Shown in pieces: positions 26,294 through 35,740 of a stretch of 64,000 nt of DNA (position 1 is its first letter; each line of letters starts with the position of its first letter). Made by a program: the position numbers and the translations under genes. Origin of the DNA: Candidatus Gastranaerophilales bacterium (lineage in GTDB: Bacteria; Cyanobacteriota; Vampirovibrionia; Gastranaerophilales; Gastranaerophilaceae). The stretch spans positions 1 to 64,000 of the forward strand of contig CALUTD010000003.1 in NCBI GenBank assembly GCA_944323625.1, in the 5' to 3' direction. Under the pieces are notes generated by a model. That model was not told where the DNA came from. It worked only from the letters and a program-made list of their open reading frames with translations, and did no database searches.

Positions 26294-29281
26294 ATGAAAA
26301 TTGAGTCTATTACGTCATTAATATTTACAAAAAATATAAATAAACTAAATAATAAAAAAGCAGCAATCCCTGTCACTTCAAATAAAATTGAAAACGGAAC
26401 AAATATCTCAAAAATATATTTAGGAGAGGATTTAGTTTCATTTAAATCAAAAAATTTTGATGAAACAGTAAAAGAAAACTGGTTTAAACTACCTGCGAAC
26501 TGTAAGCCTGATGAGTTTCAAATCCAGGCAGCTAAAGCAATAAATGATAATAAAAATGTCATTGTAGAAGCCCCTACAGGAACCGGAAAAACAGCAATCG
26601 GATATTATACGGCTTCAAAAAACATGCAAGAAGGTAAAAAAACTTTTTATACAACACCTTTAAAGGCACTTAGCAACCAAAAAATAAATGAATTTAAAGA
26701 AAAATTCGGAGAAGAAAATATTGGAATATTAACAGGTGACAGAAGAGAAAATCCTGATGCGCCGATTTTAATTATGACGACAGAAGTATATAGGAATATG
26801 GCTCTTTCCAATATATATAATAATGATATGCCAATTATGAATAATCTAGGGTCTGTAATATTTGATGAAATGCATTATATGGATGATGAATCAAGAGGTC
26901 CTGTGTGGGAAGAATCTGTTATGTTTACTCCGAAAGATGTTCAAATGCTTGCATTAAGTGCAACAATTGGTAATGCTCCGAGTGTAAGAAACTGGATGAA
27001 TATCGCAAAAGGGGATAATACCGAATTAATAAGTGTACCTGAATCCGCCCGACATGTTCCTTTAGAATTTAATGAAATAGAAACAGAATCTTTTATCGAT
27101 GAAGAAAAAAATGAAAAGAAAGCTAAATCAAAAGGATACCAATATTCTAAAGATAATGAATCAGATAAAATTAACAAACCGCAGTTAGGTGACTACAGAA
27201 AAGCAATAAAATTATTAAAAAGAGAAGAAAAACTTCCTGCAATATTTTTTGTTTTCAGTAAAAAGTTCTCACATGAAATCTTGGATTATTTATCATTAGA
27301 AGGTGATGACTTAACTACACCTGAAGAAAAAGAAGAAATTGATAAAATTTATCAAAAACATACACAAAAAAATTATTTAGGCGAAACTATGGACTACAAA
27401 GCATTGAGAAAGGGCTATGCAGTTCATAATGCAGGAATACTTCCGGCTCAAAAAGAACTTGTTGAAGAGTTATTCCAAAAGAAACTTATTAAAGCGGTAA
27501 TTGCAACCGAGACTTTAGCAGCAGGAATTAACATGCCTGCAAAAACCGTAATAATTTCAAGACCCTATAAACCGGGGACCGATAAAGAAAAAACACAAAA
27601 CCATGATTTTGAAAGAATACTCACCCCTAATGAATTTAAACAAATGGCAGGCAGAGCCGGCAGACGTGGTATTGATAATATAGGATATGTTTATACTTTG
27701 TCTACTGATAAAAAAACTCAGGCAGAATTTGACACGCTAAAAAATTCTGAATGTAATCCTATAAAAAGCAAATATAATCCTGATTATTCATTTTTGACCG
27801 GATATTATCAATATAATCCCGATGACAGAGTTCTTGAAGAAATTTATAAAAAATCTTTCTATGTATATAACAAAGATTCACAAATAAGAAAAGAAAATTT
27901 GCAATCTGTGATGGATTTAACATCAAAACGCACTAAAGTTCTTCTTGACAGAGGATTTTTAACAAAAAATAACGGTGATATTAAGGTTACTCAAAAGGGA
28001 AGTATGGCAACTGTTGTTAGGGGGTATGACAATTTGAGCCTTATTGAAACTATAGAATCAAAAGTTTTAGATGGAATATCACCTGAAGGATTAGCATCTA
28101 TTGCTGGTATGATAGCGGCTCCTGCATCATACAGAGAAGAACCACTCTTGTTTGGAAGTAATTTGAGTGAAATATTTGAAGACTCTGAAGATAATATTTA
28201 TCATATATATGAAAAACTTAATATAGATTTGAAAAAGAACTTGGCAGTTTTTGGAAAGAATTTTGAAGATTTTTCAAATTTATATGAAATTTCGGAATTT
28301 GTTGATTCCATTGAAGAACCTGCAACTCCGCAAGATGAACTTAAAACGCAGTTAACAATATTATCCGAAGTAAAAAAAGAATTACAAAAAATAAACGGAC
28401 CAAAGGAAGGATATTCGCTTGAAGAGCTCTGTAATGCTTTAAAAAAAGGTATTACTATCTCCAATGCAGATTTAAATTATGCACTGGAACAGGTTGAACA
28501 GTATAAAAAGAAAAAAGGTATAAAAGATGATTTTGATTCATATATCAAAGAATTAGATGATTATATCGAAGAACTTGAACAAAATGCTGATACAAAAAGC
28601 AAAAAAGCAAAACAAAGGTACGAAAGAGAAAAAGCAGAAATTGTTAAAGATTTAAACACGGCAATTATAATGCAATATCTTGATAGTCAATTATTTGATG
28701 CCATCTCGGAAAACTATGAATACACTAAAAAACATCCTTATTCTCAAACTAATCAAAAGTATTCCGTATTACAAAATGAATACAATAATTCCGTAATAAA
28801 AAACGAACTCCAAAATAATATAAAAGGAATTATAGGAATAGAAAAATTTGCTATGTCAAATGATTATGAAATGATTGATGAAGAAAATCAAAAAAATGTT
28901 TATAAGTCTGTTAATGAATTTTTAAGCAGAGCTCTAGAAATAAATACAACCGAAATAAATAATGACCTTGATAGCGAAATGGAAAAATACGGTGTAAAAT
29001 CTCCTAAATTAATCTATAACTGGGCATTATTGAATAAAATGAACCCTGACAGTATATCCAATTGGAAATTACTTGCCGATGAATATGCTTCAGAAATAGA
29101 TGAAGGAACAATGTATAAAAAAATAATGCAGACTTCAGATTTACTAGGCCAAATAAAAGAAATAGCTCAAGAAGGAATAAAAACCGCTTCAACTGATGAA
29201 GAAAAGAGGTATTATACATCTCTAAAACTAACCGCAAATGAGGCTAAAGACTTAATAATAAGAGAACCTCTGCATATATAG
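26294..29281 (+). CDS. Ski2-like superfamily 2 DEAH-type helicase
   Basis: An ATP-dependent RNA or DNA helicase of the Ski2/Mtr4/HelY kind. Motif I is APTGTGKTAIGYY, motif II FDEMHYMDDESRGPVWEE, motif III LSATIGN, motif IV FFVFSKKFS, motif V ATETLAAGINMPAKTVIIS and motif VI QMAGRAGRRGID. A winged-helix-like region follows motif VI, then a long helical C-terminal half (about 640-990) rich in Glu and Lys. I start at ATG 26294 because AAAGG lies eight bases upstream; an ATG 42 bases earlier has no such site. Before the motor, a 50-residue unstructured segment contains LVSFKSKN, a motif shared with three other proteins here. Confidence 0.9.
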   Translation: MKIESITSLIFTKNINKLNNKKAAIPVTSNKIENGTNISKIYLGEDLVSFKSKNFDETVKENWFKLPANCKPDEFQIQAAKAINDNKNVIVEAPTGTGKTAIGYYTASKNMQEGKKTFYTTPLKALSNQKINEFKEKFGEENIGILTGDRRENPDAPILIMTTEVYRNMALSNIYNNDMPIMNNLGSVIFDEMHYMDDESRGPVWEESVMFTPKDVQMLALSATIGNAPSVRNWMNIAKGDNTELISVPESARHVPLEFNEIETESFIDEEKNEKKAKSKGYQYSKDNESDKINKPQLGDYRKAIKLLKREEKLPAIFFVFSKKFSHEILDYLSLEGDDLTTPEEKEEIDKIYQKHTQKNYLGETMDYKALRKGYAVHNAGILPAQKELVEELFQKKLIKAVIATETLAAGINMPAKTVIISRPYKPGTDKEKTQNHDFERILTPNEFKQMAGRAGRRGIDNIGYVYTLSTDKKTQAEFDTLKNSECNPIKSKYNPDYSFLTGYYQYNPDDRVLEEIYKKSFYVYNKDSQIRKENLQSVMDLTSKRTKVLLDRGFLTKNNGDIKVTQKGSMATVVRGYDNLSLIETIESKVLDGISPEGLASIAGMIAAPASYREEPLLFGSNLSEIFEDSEDNIYHIYEKLNIDLKKNLAVFGKNFEDFSNLYEISEFVDSIEEPATPQDELKTQLTILSEVKKELQKINGPKEGYSLEELCNALKKGITISNADLNYALEQVEQYKKKKGIKDDFDSYIKELDDYIEELEQNADTKSKKAKQRYEREKAEIVKDLNTAIIMQYLDSQLFDAISENYEYTKKHPYSQTNQKYSVLQNEYNNSVIKNELQNNIKGIIGIEKFAMSNDYEMIDEENQKNVYKSVNEFLSRALEINTTEINNDLDSEMEKYGVKSPKLIYNWALLNKMNPDSISNWKLLADEYASEIDEGTMYKKIMQTSDLLGQIKEIAQEGIKTASTDEEKRYYTSLKLTANEAKDLIIREPLHI

Positions 29282-29303
29282 CAGTTTATTTCCTATTAAA
29301 ATA

Positions 29304-29567
29304 CAAGAAGCGGATTTCCCGTAGGGCGGAGTCACGCGGAAGCGTGCGAGCCCGAAGAGGCGAAAATCGATCGAAGCGCAAGGAACCGTAAGGTTTCTGA
29401 AAGCGGAGATACAAGATTGAGCCGAAAGGAAAATCCAAGAAGCGGATTTCCCGTAGGGCGGAGTCACGCGGAAGCGTGCGAGCCCGAAGAGGCGAAAATC
29501 GATCGAAGCGCAAGGAACCGTAAGGTTTCTGAAAGCGGAGATACAAGATTGAGCCATGAGGGAAATC
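29304..29567. repeat. GC-rich 132-bp tandem duplication rich in small hairpins
   Basis: Bases 29304-29435 recur at 29436-29567; a third copy starts at 29568 but diverges after eight bases. The GC content is far above the surroundings. Hairpins with tight or GNRA-type loops are frequent on the plus strand: CACGC-GGAA-GCGTG, AACC-GTAA-GGTT, CCC-GTA-GGG and GCC-GAAA-GG (GCC-ATGA-GG in copy 2). Because 132 is divisible by three, long open frames run through on both strands, but they are artefacts of the duplication and have no ribosome sites. This is more likely a structured RNA or a hairpin-type repeat element than coding DNA. Confidence 0.8.
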
Positions 29568-29848
29568 CAAGAAGCAACCCGAAGGGTGTAAGTAGGTTTT
29601 GGTAATCTTTGATTACCGAAACAAATACATTATTGATGCGGTAAATCAACGATTTACCGCATCCTACTAACTTTAATCTGTTTTAACATTAATTGTCAAT
29701 CAATTAACGGGAAGTACTACCCACCCCCTCCCGTCAACCTGAACTTGTTTCAGGTTCTGACTAATATGAGAGAAGATCATGAATCCTAAAAAGTATGCCT
29801 TGAAAATGGCATCAAAATATGTTACAATTGTAGTAAAGGGAAACATTA
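29568..29848. other. Structured non-coding region upstream of the phosphodiester glycosidase
   Basis: AGTAGG (29591) and CCTACT (29663) close two hairpins, GGTAATC-TTT-GATTACC and GCGGTAAATC-AAC-GATTTACCGC, giving a three-way shape. Further on, ACGGG and CCCGT bracket a C-rich stretch (on the minus strand GACGGGAGGGGGTGGGTAG, resembling a decayed G-tract leader). AACCTGAA pairs with TTCAGGTT around 29738-29758, like common interspersed palindromic elements of the CTGAACTTGTTTCAG type. Nothing here looks coding. Confidence 0.6.
29800..29828 (+). promoter_or_regulatory. Sigma-70-type promoter
   Basis: TTGAAA at 29800 and TACAAT at 29823 have a 17-base spacer, and the next start codon is 20 bases downstream. 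This drives the phosphodiester glycosidase gene. Confidence 0.65.
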
Positions 29849-31078
29849 ATGGCATTCGCAATCACCGAACAAAAATTATTTTTGTTCGAAAAAACTGCTT
29901 ATAAATGGTCTTTAATTATAATGGCTGCCGCTGTTTACAGCCTTATTGGGCTGCCTTTAGGCAATGCAAATGCTGCAATAGATATTCTAAAAGGATATAT
30001 AACTGAAAACACAATACAAAAGAAGAATATTGATACTCTTGCTTTAGCGAAAGACAAATGGATGAAAGATATAAAAGCAAAATACGGCGGGTATAAAATA
30101 AATACATTAAAAGAAGGCATAATTTATGTCGGAATGGTAAAAAATATTAATTCAAGAAAAATAAAAATTAATTCACTTGAAATTAATAAAAATGTAAATC
30201 CCGATATAGAAATTATACCTGTTCAATTGAAAGCACATTCAAGAACCTCAATAAATAAATTTATTAATAATCCGAATATAATAGCAGCCGTTAACGGTAC
30301 TTATTTTAAGCCTAATACCGGAACTGCACTCGGTACTTTAGTTATAGACAAAGAAATAATTTCAGGTCCTATATATGAAAGGGCTGCGCTGGGGATAGGT
30401 AAAAATGTTTATAAAACAGCGAGGGTAGGATTTTTCGGTACTCTTGAAAACGAAACAGAAAGATTAAGAATTAATAATATAAATCAGCCGCGAATGATCT
30501 CATCTGATGTTTTGATATATACAAAAGCTTGGGGTGAAAAGTCACCTTCCGGTATAAAACGAATGAAACATATTTCTGTATATAATGATAAAATTATTGC
30601 GGAATCGGATTTTCCGCTTATAATTCCCGAAAACGGATATGTAATAAGCGCGCCAAAAGAAAAGTTTAAAAATTTTGAGCTTGGATCAAAAGTTAAAGTT
30701 GATTATCTTTTGTATCCTGAATGGAAAGATATAGACCATATAATTAGCGGCGGACCTTTTTTGATAAGAAATGGCGAAATATATATTGATACAAAATCGG
30801 AAAAATTGACTGCCATAGAAGGTAAAAACCCGAGAACAGCCGTAGGTTATACAAAAGATAATGTTCTTATAATGGTAACGATTGACGGCCGAAAAGAAGG
30901 AAGTTCAGGCGTTACACTTTCAGAGTTGGCAAAAATAATGTATGAACTCGGATGTTATGAGGCCATTAACTTAGATGGTGGAAGTTCTACAGTCATGTAT
31001 GCGGCGGGTAACATTTATAAAGGAACTGACTCCAAAAATCCTCCTTTTATAAGTAATGCTCTTGTAGTAAAAGTATAA
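29849..31078 (+). CDS. Phosphodiester glycosidase (NAGPA-family) exported protein
   Basis: The family hydrolyses glycosyl phosphodiesters, such as sugar caps in cell-wall or surface polymers. A signal anchor (about 18-45) indicates export. The NAGPA domain (about 130-409) shows AAVNGTYFKPNTGTALGTLVI, the GGPFLIRNG turn, NPRTAVGYTKDNVLIMVTID and the diagnostic EAINLDGGSSTVMY near the end. In between, FPLIIPENGYVISAP and FELGSKVKVDY form a module also seen in the partial glycosidase at 62638. AAAGGGAAAC precedes the start. Confidence 0.85.
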   Translation: MAFAITEQKLFLFEKTAYKWSLIIMAAAVYSLIGLPLGNANAAIDILKGYITENTIQKKNIDTLALAKDKWMKDIKAKYGGYKINTLKEGIIYVGMVKNINSRKIKINSLEINKNVNPDIEIIPVQLKAHSRTSINKFINNPNIIAAVNGTYFKPNTGTALGTLVIDKEIISGPIYERAALGIGKNVYKTARVGFFGTLENETERLRINNINQPRMISSDVLIYTKAWGEKSPSGIKRMKHISVYNDKIIAESDFPLIIPENGYVISAPKEKFKNFELGSKVKVDYLLYPEWKDIDHIISGGPFLIRNGEIYIDTKSEKLTAIEGKNPRTAVGYTKDNVLIMVTIDGRKEGSSGVTLSELAKIMYELGCYEAINLDGGSSTVMYAAGNIYKGTDSKNPPFISNALVVKV

Positions 31079-31181
31079 AATCTTGTAAAATTAATATCAT
31101 AGTTTATATTTGTAAAGAATAGGGAATATATAATAATATATAATAATATATGATAATATAAATAAAAAAGGAGATAAAATA

Positions 31182-31988
31182 ATGAAAAAATTAATAAACA
31201 GCCACCGGGGGGGGGTGAGAACAAAGCTAGATTTTAAAAATTCTTTTTCTCTAAAGTTACATTCTTTTACACTTTCAGAAGTATTAATTACTTTAGCTAT
31301 TATAGGTATTATTGCCGCAATAACCGTGCCTGTTGTAATAGCTAATCACAGAAAACAGGAAATAACAACTCGTTTAAAAAAATTCCATTCTACTATGTCC
31401 AACGTTTTTAAACTGGCAGCACTTGATAATGGAGGCTTAGATTCTGATTTATGGTTAGAAGCTCAAAAAAATAGAATTGAATTTAGTTGTGGTAAAGGAT
31501 GTTGGTCATCATGGTCAGGTCATTCAGCGGGAATTTTTCAAGTACTTTTTCCTTATATGAAACAATATTTGCGAGAAAATCAATTTGATGAACAAGAATA
31601 TAATAGAAATAATGAACTAAATTTGTCTAAGTTTTATATGATAGATGGAAGTTATTTTTATCCAGCAAATCATGTTCATGGGTTGGTATACAAAGACGGA
31701 ATACAATACAATGCTTTATCTATTGCTTATGACATAAATGGAGATAAAGGACCAAATAAACACGGCCGAGATATATTTTGGATTGAATATTTTCCATCAG
31801 GAATAACTAATAAAGATATAGTTGTCAATCTTGGAACTCCTTATATTTCATCCAGTAATAGGTCAACAAACAAACAAAACTGTAAAAAATATTCACAAAG
31901 AAATTCTGAAGCTGCAGCAATGTATTGTTTTAATTTAATTTATCAAGATAGTTTTGAAATTAAGGATGATTATCCTATTAAAATTTAA
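31182..31988 (+). CDS. Type IV pilin-like protein with G9 tract, in frame
   Basis: A 268-residue pseudopilin-like protein. From ATG 31182, behind AAAGGAG, the leader reads MKKLINSHRGGVRTKLDF and runs about 34 residues, far longer than a normal 6-10 residue prepilin leader. The cleavage motif LHSFTLSEVLITLAIIGIIA follows, with Ser before the Phe. The mature part has DINGDKGPNKHGRDIF and ends FEIKDDYPIKI. Nine G at 31207-31215 encode parts of R-G-G-V and keep the frame open, so this member is ON as written; losing or gaining one G would stop translation early. It follows the phosphodiester glycosidase by about 100 bases of AT repeats. Confidence 0.85.
   Translation: MKKLINSHRGGVRTKLDFKNSFSLKLHSFTLSEVLITLAIIGIIAAITVPVVIANHRKQEITTRLKKFHSTMSNVFKLAALDNGGLDSDLWLEAQKNRIEFSCGKGCWSSWSGHSAGIFQVLFPYMKQYLRENQFDEQEYNRNNELNLSKFYMIDGSYFYPANHVHGLVYKDGIQYNALSIAYDINGDKGPNKHGRDIFWIEYFPSGITNKDIVVNLGTPYISSSNRSTNKQNCKKYSQRNSEAAAMYCFNLIYQDSFEIKDDYPIKI
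31207..31215 (+). repeat. G9 homopolymer in pilin leader (contingency tract)
   Basis: Nine G between CCACC and TGAGAAC, starting 25 bases after the start codon. In this member nine is the in-frame length. Confidence 0.85.
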
Positions 31989-31999
31989 GTAATATTGTA

Positions 32000-33205
32000 T
32001 TACTGGACATTAGAAGCAATTCGGTAACCTTTTCTCATTAAAGCCTGCTGTATTTCTTCAAAGTGTTCGGAATTTTTCGTTTCCATTGATATTTTTAAGA
32101 AACAATCGTTAATATCAGTATTTTCACCGCCTTGATTGTGTCTTACTCTTATTACGTTAGCGCCGTATTCTGCTATTATGGCAGAAACCTCTTTTAATTG
32201 CCCAGGTTTATCTAGTAATTCTATTGTCAGATGAGATAGTCTGCCTGTTTTTAAAAGTCCTCTGTTTATTACTCTTGAAAGAATATTAACATCTATATTC
32301 CCGCCCGATACAATACATGCTGTTTTTTTATTTGATACGGGTAGTTTATTAAACATAACGGCAGCAACGCTAAGAGCTCCTGCGCCTTCTGCGACAAGCT
32401 TTTGTTTTTCCATAAGAGTTAATATTGCGGAAGCTATTTCATCATCAGTAACAGTGACAATATCATCAACATATTTACTGCATAACTCAAAAGTTAAATT
32501 ACCTGGGCGTTTAACTGCGGTACCATCGGCAAATGTATGAACAACAGGGAGTTCCAAAATCTTTTTGTTTAGAAAAGATTGATACATACTGCCGGCCCCT
32601 TGAGCTTGAACACCATATATTTTGCAAGAAGGTTTCAACTGTTTGATCGCATAAGCTATTCCCGAAATAAGTCCGCCGCCGCCTATCGGAACAACTACAT
32701 CATCAACATCAGGCAATTGTTCTAATACTTCAAGTCCTATTGTACCTTGTCCTGCTATTACATCTTCATCATCAAAAGGATGAATAAATACACCGCCCGT
32801 TTCTTTTTGGTATTCACAAGCTGCTTTATATGCATCATCATAAACACCGTCAATAAGTTTTATCTCGGCTCCGTATTTTCTTGTTGCTTCAACTTTTGAG
32901 ATAGGTGCGGTTGCAGGAATAAATATAGCTGCTTTTATACCGTTTTTTTGTGCGGCAAGTGCAACTCCCTGTGCGTGATTGCCGGCAGAACATGCAATAA
33001 TTCCTCTGCTCTTTTGTTCTTGTGTTAATTTAGAAATCTTATAGTAAGCACCTCTTAACTTAAAAGAGCCTGTAACTTGAAGGTTTTCTGATTTTAAATA
33101 AATTTCGTTACCTTCAAGCAGGGTTTTTGACAAAATTAAATCTGTTTTTCTTGCAGCTTCTTTTAATACTTTTGCGGCATCATAAATAGTTTCTATATTT
33201 AACAC
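32000..33205 (-). CDS. ilvA: Threonine dehydratase with ACT domain
   Basis: A PLP enzyme turning threonine into 2-oxobutanoate and ammonia, the entry to isoleucine synthesis or a catabolic step. The PLP-lysine motif is SFKLRGAYYK at about residue 46, with SAGNHAQGVALAAQ and the glycine-rich phosphate loop VPIGGGGLISGIAYA. A single ACT domain (about 325-401: LTIELLDKPGQLKEVSAII) places it in the 400-residue class, shorter than the two-ACT biosynthetic form, so it could equally be a TdcB-type enzyme. The branched-chain aminotransferase lies 0.7 kb away on the other strand, which favours isoleucine synthesis. Confidence 0.92.
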   Translation of the reverse strand: MLNIETIYDAAKVLKEAARKTDLILSKTLLEGNEIYLKSENLQVTGSFKLRGAYYKISKLTQEQKSRGIIACSAGNHAQGVALAAQKNGIKAAIFIPATAPISKVEATRKYGAEIKLIDGVYDDAYKAACEYQKETGGVFIHPFDDEDVIAGQGTIGLEVLEQLPDVDDVVVPIGGGGLISGIAYAIKQLKPSCKIYGVQAQGAGSMYQSFLNKKILELPVVHTFADGTAVKRPGNLTFELCSKYVDDIVTVTDDEIASAILTLMEKQKLVAEGAGALSVAAVMFNKLPVSNKKTACIVSGGNIDVNILSRVINRGLLKTGRLSHLTIELLDKPGQLKEVSAIIAEYGANVIRVRHNQGGENTDINDCFLKISMETKNSEHFEEIQQALMRKGYRIASNVQ

Positions 33206-33307
33206 ATTCGGCTCCTTTTTTACTTATTTTACTACAGAAATTCAGATTTGTTAAATTGTTTGAGTAAAAAATACCGAATCGCAGCATATACACGGGGTGA
33301 CACCTGA

Positions 33308-33820
33308 TTATATAAAAGTAACCGTTTCATCTAATGGTTTTCTTTGTGAATGTCTTGGTGATGGTGTTGCATCGTCAGCAGCGTATCCCATTGGCATCAG
33401 GCAATAAGGTTCTATATTTTCGGGCAGATTAAATTTTTTTTTGACTTTTTCCGTATCAAAATAGCATACCCAAACAGAGTCAATACCCAATTCTTTTGCC
33501 TGAAGCATCATGTGAGTTGTTACTATTGAAGCATCCATTTCTGCGCTGTTTCTGCCGTTAAAAGGATTTTTCCATGCTTTACTAATGTCAGCGCAGACAA
33601 GCATTACCAATGGGGCATGAAACGCATACGGAGTTATCTCATTTATTTTCTTTAATGCTTCATCGCCGGTTAAAACATAAATTCTTTGGGGCTGGGCATT
33701 TGTTGCAGTCGGAGCAATTCTTCCCGCTTCAAGTATTAAATTTATTTTTTCTTCTTCTATTTTTGCAGGTTTATATTTTCTTGCAGAATATCTTTCTTGT
33801 GCGAGTTCATAAAAATTCAT
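33308..33820 (-). CDS. Nitroreductase-family flavoprotein
   Basis: An FMN-dependent oxidoreductase of about 170 residues. Family features are YSARKYKPAKI (the phosphate-binding Arg/Lys cluster), RIAPTATNAQPQRIYVL, HMMLQAKELGIDSVWVCYF and PMGYAADDATPSPRH. The physiological substrate cannot be told from sequence. It lies upstream of the threonine dehydratase gene on the same strand with 102 bases between and is divergent from ilvE. Confidence 0.88.
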   Translation of the reverse strand: MNFYELAQERYSARKYKPAKIEEEKINLILEAGRIAPTATNAQPQRIYVLTGDEALKKINEITPYAFHAPLVMLVCADISKAWKNPFNGRNSAEMDASIVTTHMMLQAKELGIDSVWVCYFDTEKVKKKFNLPENIEPYCLMPMGYAADDATPSPRHSQRKPLDETVTFI

Positions 33821-33906
33821 TTCTCTACTCCTTATTTGACAATTACCTTATAAATATCTATTATTTAATAAATAGCGGATTTTTACAATACATGACGGAG
33901 AGCATT

Positions 33907-34929
33907 ATGAAGCAAAATATAGATTGGGCAAATTTAGGTTTTGGTTATATTAAAACCCCTTATAGATTTGTTGCGAATTTTAAAAACGGAGAGTGGGAAA
34001 AAGGAAGTTTAATTGAAGATGATACTGTAAAAATAAGTGAATGCGCAGGCGTACTTCAATATGCTCAAACATGTTTTGAAGGATTAAAAGCGTATACAAC
34101 CGAAGATAACAGAATAGTTTGTTTTCGTCCCAATCTAAATGCTCAAAGAATGGCTGACTCTTGCAAAAGGCTGGAAATGCCTGTTTTCCCCGAAGAAGAA
34201 TTTATTAATGCCGTTGTTGATACCATTAAGGCTAATGCAGATTTTGTTCCTCCGTATGGATTTGGGGCAACGCTTTATATAAGACCTTATATGTTTGGTT
34301 CAAACCCTGTAATAGGAGTAAAACCTGCAGAAGAGTACCAGTTCAGGATATTTACAACTCCTGTCGGTCCTTATTTTAAAGGAGGTATAAAACCGCTTAC
34401 AATAAGAGTACCCGATTTTGACCGTGCAGCGCCGCATGGTACAGGACATATTAAAGCAGGTCTAAATTATGCAATGAGTCTTCATGCTATTGTTGATGCT
34501 CATAATAAAGGTTATGATGAAAATATGTATCTTGACCCTGCAACAAGAACAAAGGTTGAAGAAACGGGCGGGGCTAATTTTATATTTATTACTAAAGATA
34601 ATGTTGTTGTTACTCCGAAATCTTCAAGTATTTTGCCTTCCGTTACAAGACGTTCTTTACTTTATGTTGCAAAGCATTATCTTGGTTTGGAAACTCAAGA
34701 AAGAGAAGTTTTATTTGAAGAAGTTAAAGAATTTAAAGAATGTGCGCTTTGCGGTACTGCCGCAGTACTTTCTCCTGTCGGAAAAATTGTTAACCATGAT
34801 ATACAGATACTTTTGCCGTCGGGAATGGAAAGAATGGGTGAAGTAACAAAACAACTTTATGATACTCTTTTGGGGATTCAATTGGGTAAAATAAATGCAC
34901 CTGAAGGCTGGCTTAAGGAAATTATTTAA
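33907..34929 (+). CDS. ilvE: Branched-chain amino acid aminotransferase
   Basis: Transfers the amino group between glutamate and the keto acids of Leu, Ile and Val (fold IV PLP enzyme). Motifs are LQYAQTCFEGLKAY, CFRPNLNAQRMADSCKRLEMP, ATLYIRPYMFGSNPVIGVKPA and HIKAGLNYAMSLHA, which holds the PLP Lys, then EETGGANFIF and ECALCGTAAVLSPVG. The length of 340 residues is normal for the long class. ATG 33907 is chosen because GGAG lies seven bases upstream; the frame is open further 5' but without a ribosome site. Confidence 0.95.
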   Translation: MKQNIDWANLGFGYIKTPYRFVANFKNGEWEKGSLIEDDTVKISECAGVLQYAQTCFEGLKAYTTEDNRIVCFRPNLNAQRMADSCKRLEMPVFPEEEFINAVVDTIKANADFVPPYGFGATLYIRPYMFGSNPVIGVKPAEEYQFRIFTTPVGPYFKGGIKPLTIRVPDFDRAAPHGTGHIKAGLNYAMSLHAIVDAHNKGYDENMYLDPATRTKVEETGGANFIFITKDNVVVTPKSSSILPSVTRRSLLYVAKHYLGLETQEREVLFEEVKEFKECALCGTAAVLSPVGKIVNHDIQILLPSGMERMGEVTKQLYDTLLGIQLGKINAPEGWLKEII

Positions 34930-34931
34930 AA

Positions 34932-35676
34932 TTATTGTTCATAAATCAGTTCGTAAGAAGTTATTCCTCCTTTTTCTACTGTATTGCAACATCCTCCATA
35001 GCAACTTTTTGCAACAGAACCTGTAAAATCGGTGTTAAGTGTTAATTCTAGGGAATATACATCATGACCCCATTTGTTAGGTCCTTTGAATCCGTTTACA
35101 TCAACAATAATTAAAGGAGCATAAGACATACCAACTGCGTACGGAAAAAATATCATACCATCCTGAGTTATAAAAGCGCTTGCTTTTTTTATATTATTTT
35201 CTGTAAAACCTGTGCAAGATTTTTGCGCTGTTTCTACAATTTCATCTGATGCCCCCTGTTCTTTAAGAATAGTGTCACGACCTTTATAATTTGGTATACA
35301 GCCATTTTCATACGCATTATTATCACATACTTTTATGACATTCATATTTTTTATGAATGATTTGTATAACTTGCTGCAATCGTCGTATTTGTTTTGTGAC
35401 CCCATGTTTGTATATCCGCATTCAGGTGCATAACCTTCTTCATAATGAAATTTTAATATAGCCTGATCAAGTGAGCTTAATGCCTTTAGTAATGCCGAAC
35501 GATACTGTTTCCATTTATATTGATTTACAATTACAGGGATTGTAATTGAGCTTATTATACCTACTATTGTAAGAGTTATAAGTAATTCGGATAATGTAAA
35601 AGAAATTTTACTATGTTTATTTATGTGATTTAAGGTTGAAAATACCCCCCCCCGTAGCGATTTTTAATCTTTTCAT
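34932..35676 (-). CDS. Type IV pilin-like protein with G9 tract, out of frame as assembled
   Basis: The pilin frame carries SFTLSELLITLTIVGIISS and VDVNGFKGPNKWGHD, and ends in VEKGGITSYELIYEQ, a tail unlike its relatives. The only good start is ATG 35676 behind AAAGG. With nine G (35645-35653) the product would be MKRLKIATGGGIFNLKSHK and stop; with eight, a continuous protein of about 247 residues appears. Several Cys pairs in the mature domain (CGYT, DDCSKL, VCDNN, SCYGGCCN) suggest disulphides outside the membrane. A promoter lies just upstream. It directly follows the candidate ADP-ribosyltransferase gene on the same strand. Confidence 0.78.
35645..35653 (-). repeat. G9 homopolymer in pilin leader (contingency tract)
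   Basis: Nine G on the coding strand following AATCGCTAC, the same flank as the gene at 1122. Eight or eleven G would restore the pilin frame. Confidence 0.85.
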
Positions 35677-35707
35677 ATTGTATACCTTTTTATTAACTTC
35701 TTTTAAT

Positions 35708-35736
35708 ATAATACTCTTTTTGTCTAAAGTTTGCAA
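35708..35736 (-). promoter_or_regulatory. Promoter of the 35676 pilin gene
   Basis: TTGCAA and TATTAT are separated by 17 bases on the minus strand, immediately after the upstream gene's stop. The -35 context TATATTGCAAA is shared with the promoter of the orphan leader at 48581. Confidence 0.6.
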
Positions 35737-35740
35737 TATA

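Noticed and set aside
29286-29570. Open frames of about 94-101 codons through the 132-bp repeat
   Set aside because: Open only because the repeat length is a multiple of three; several frames are open at once, with no ribosome site and hairpin-rich sequence.
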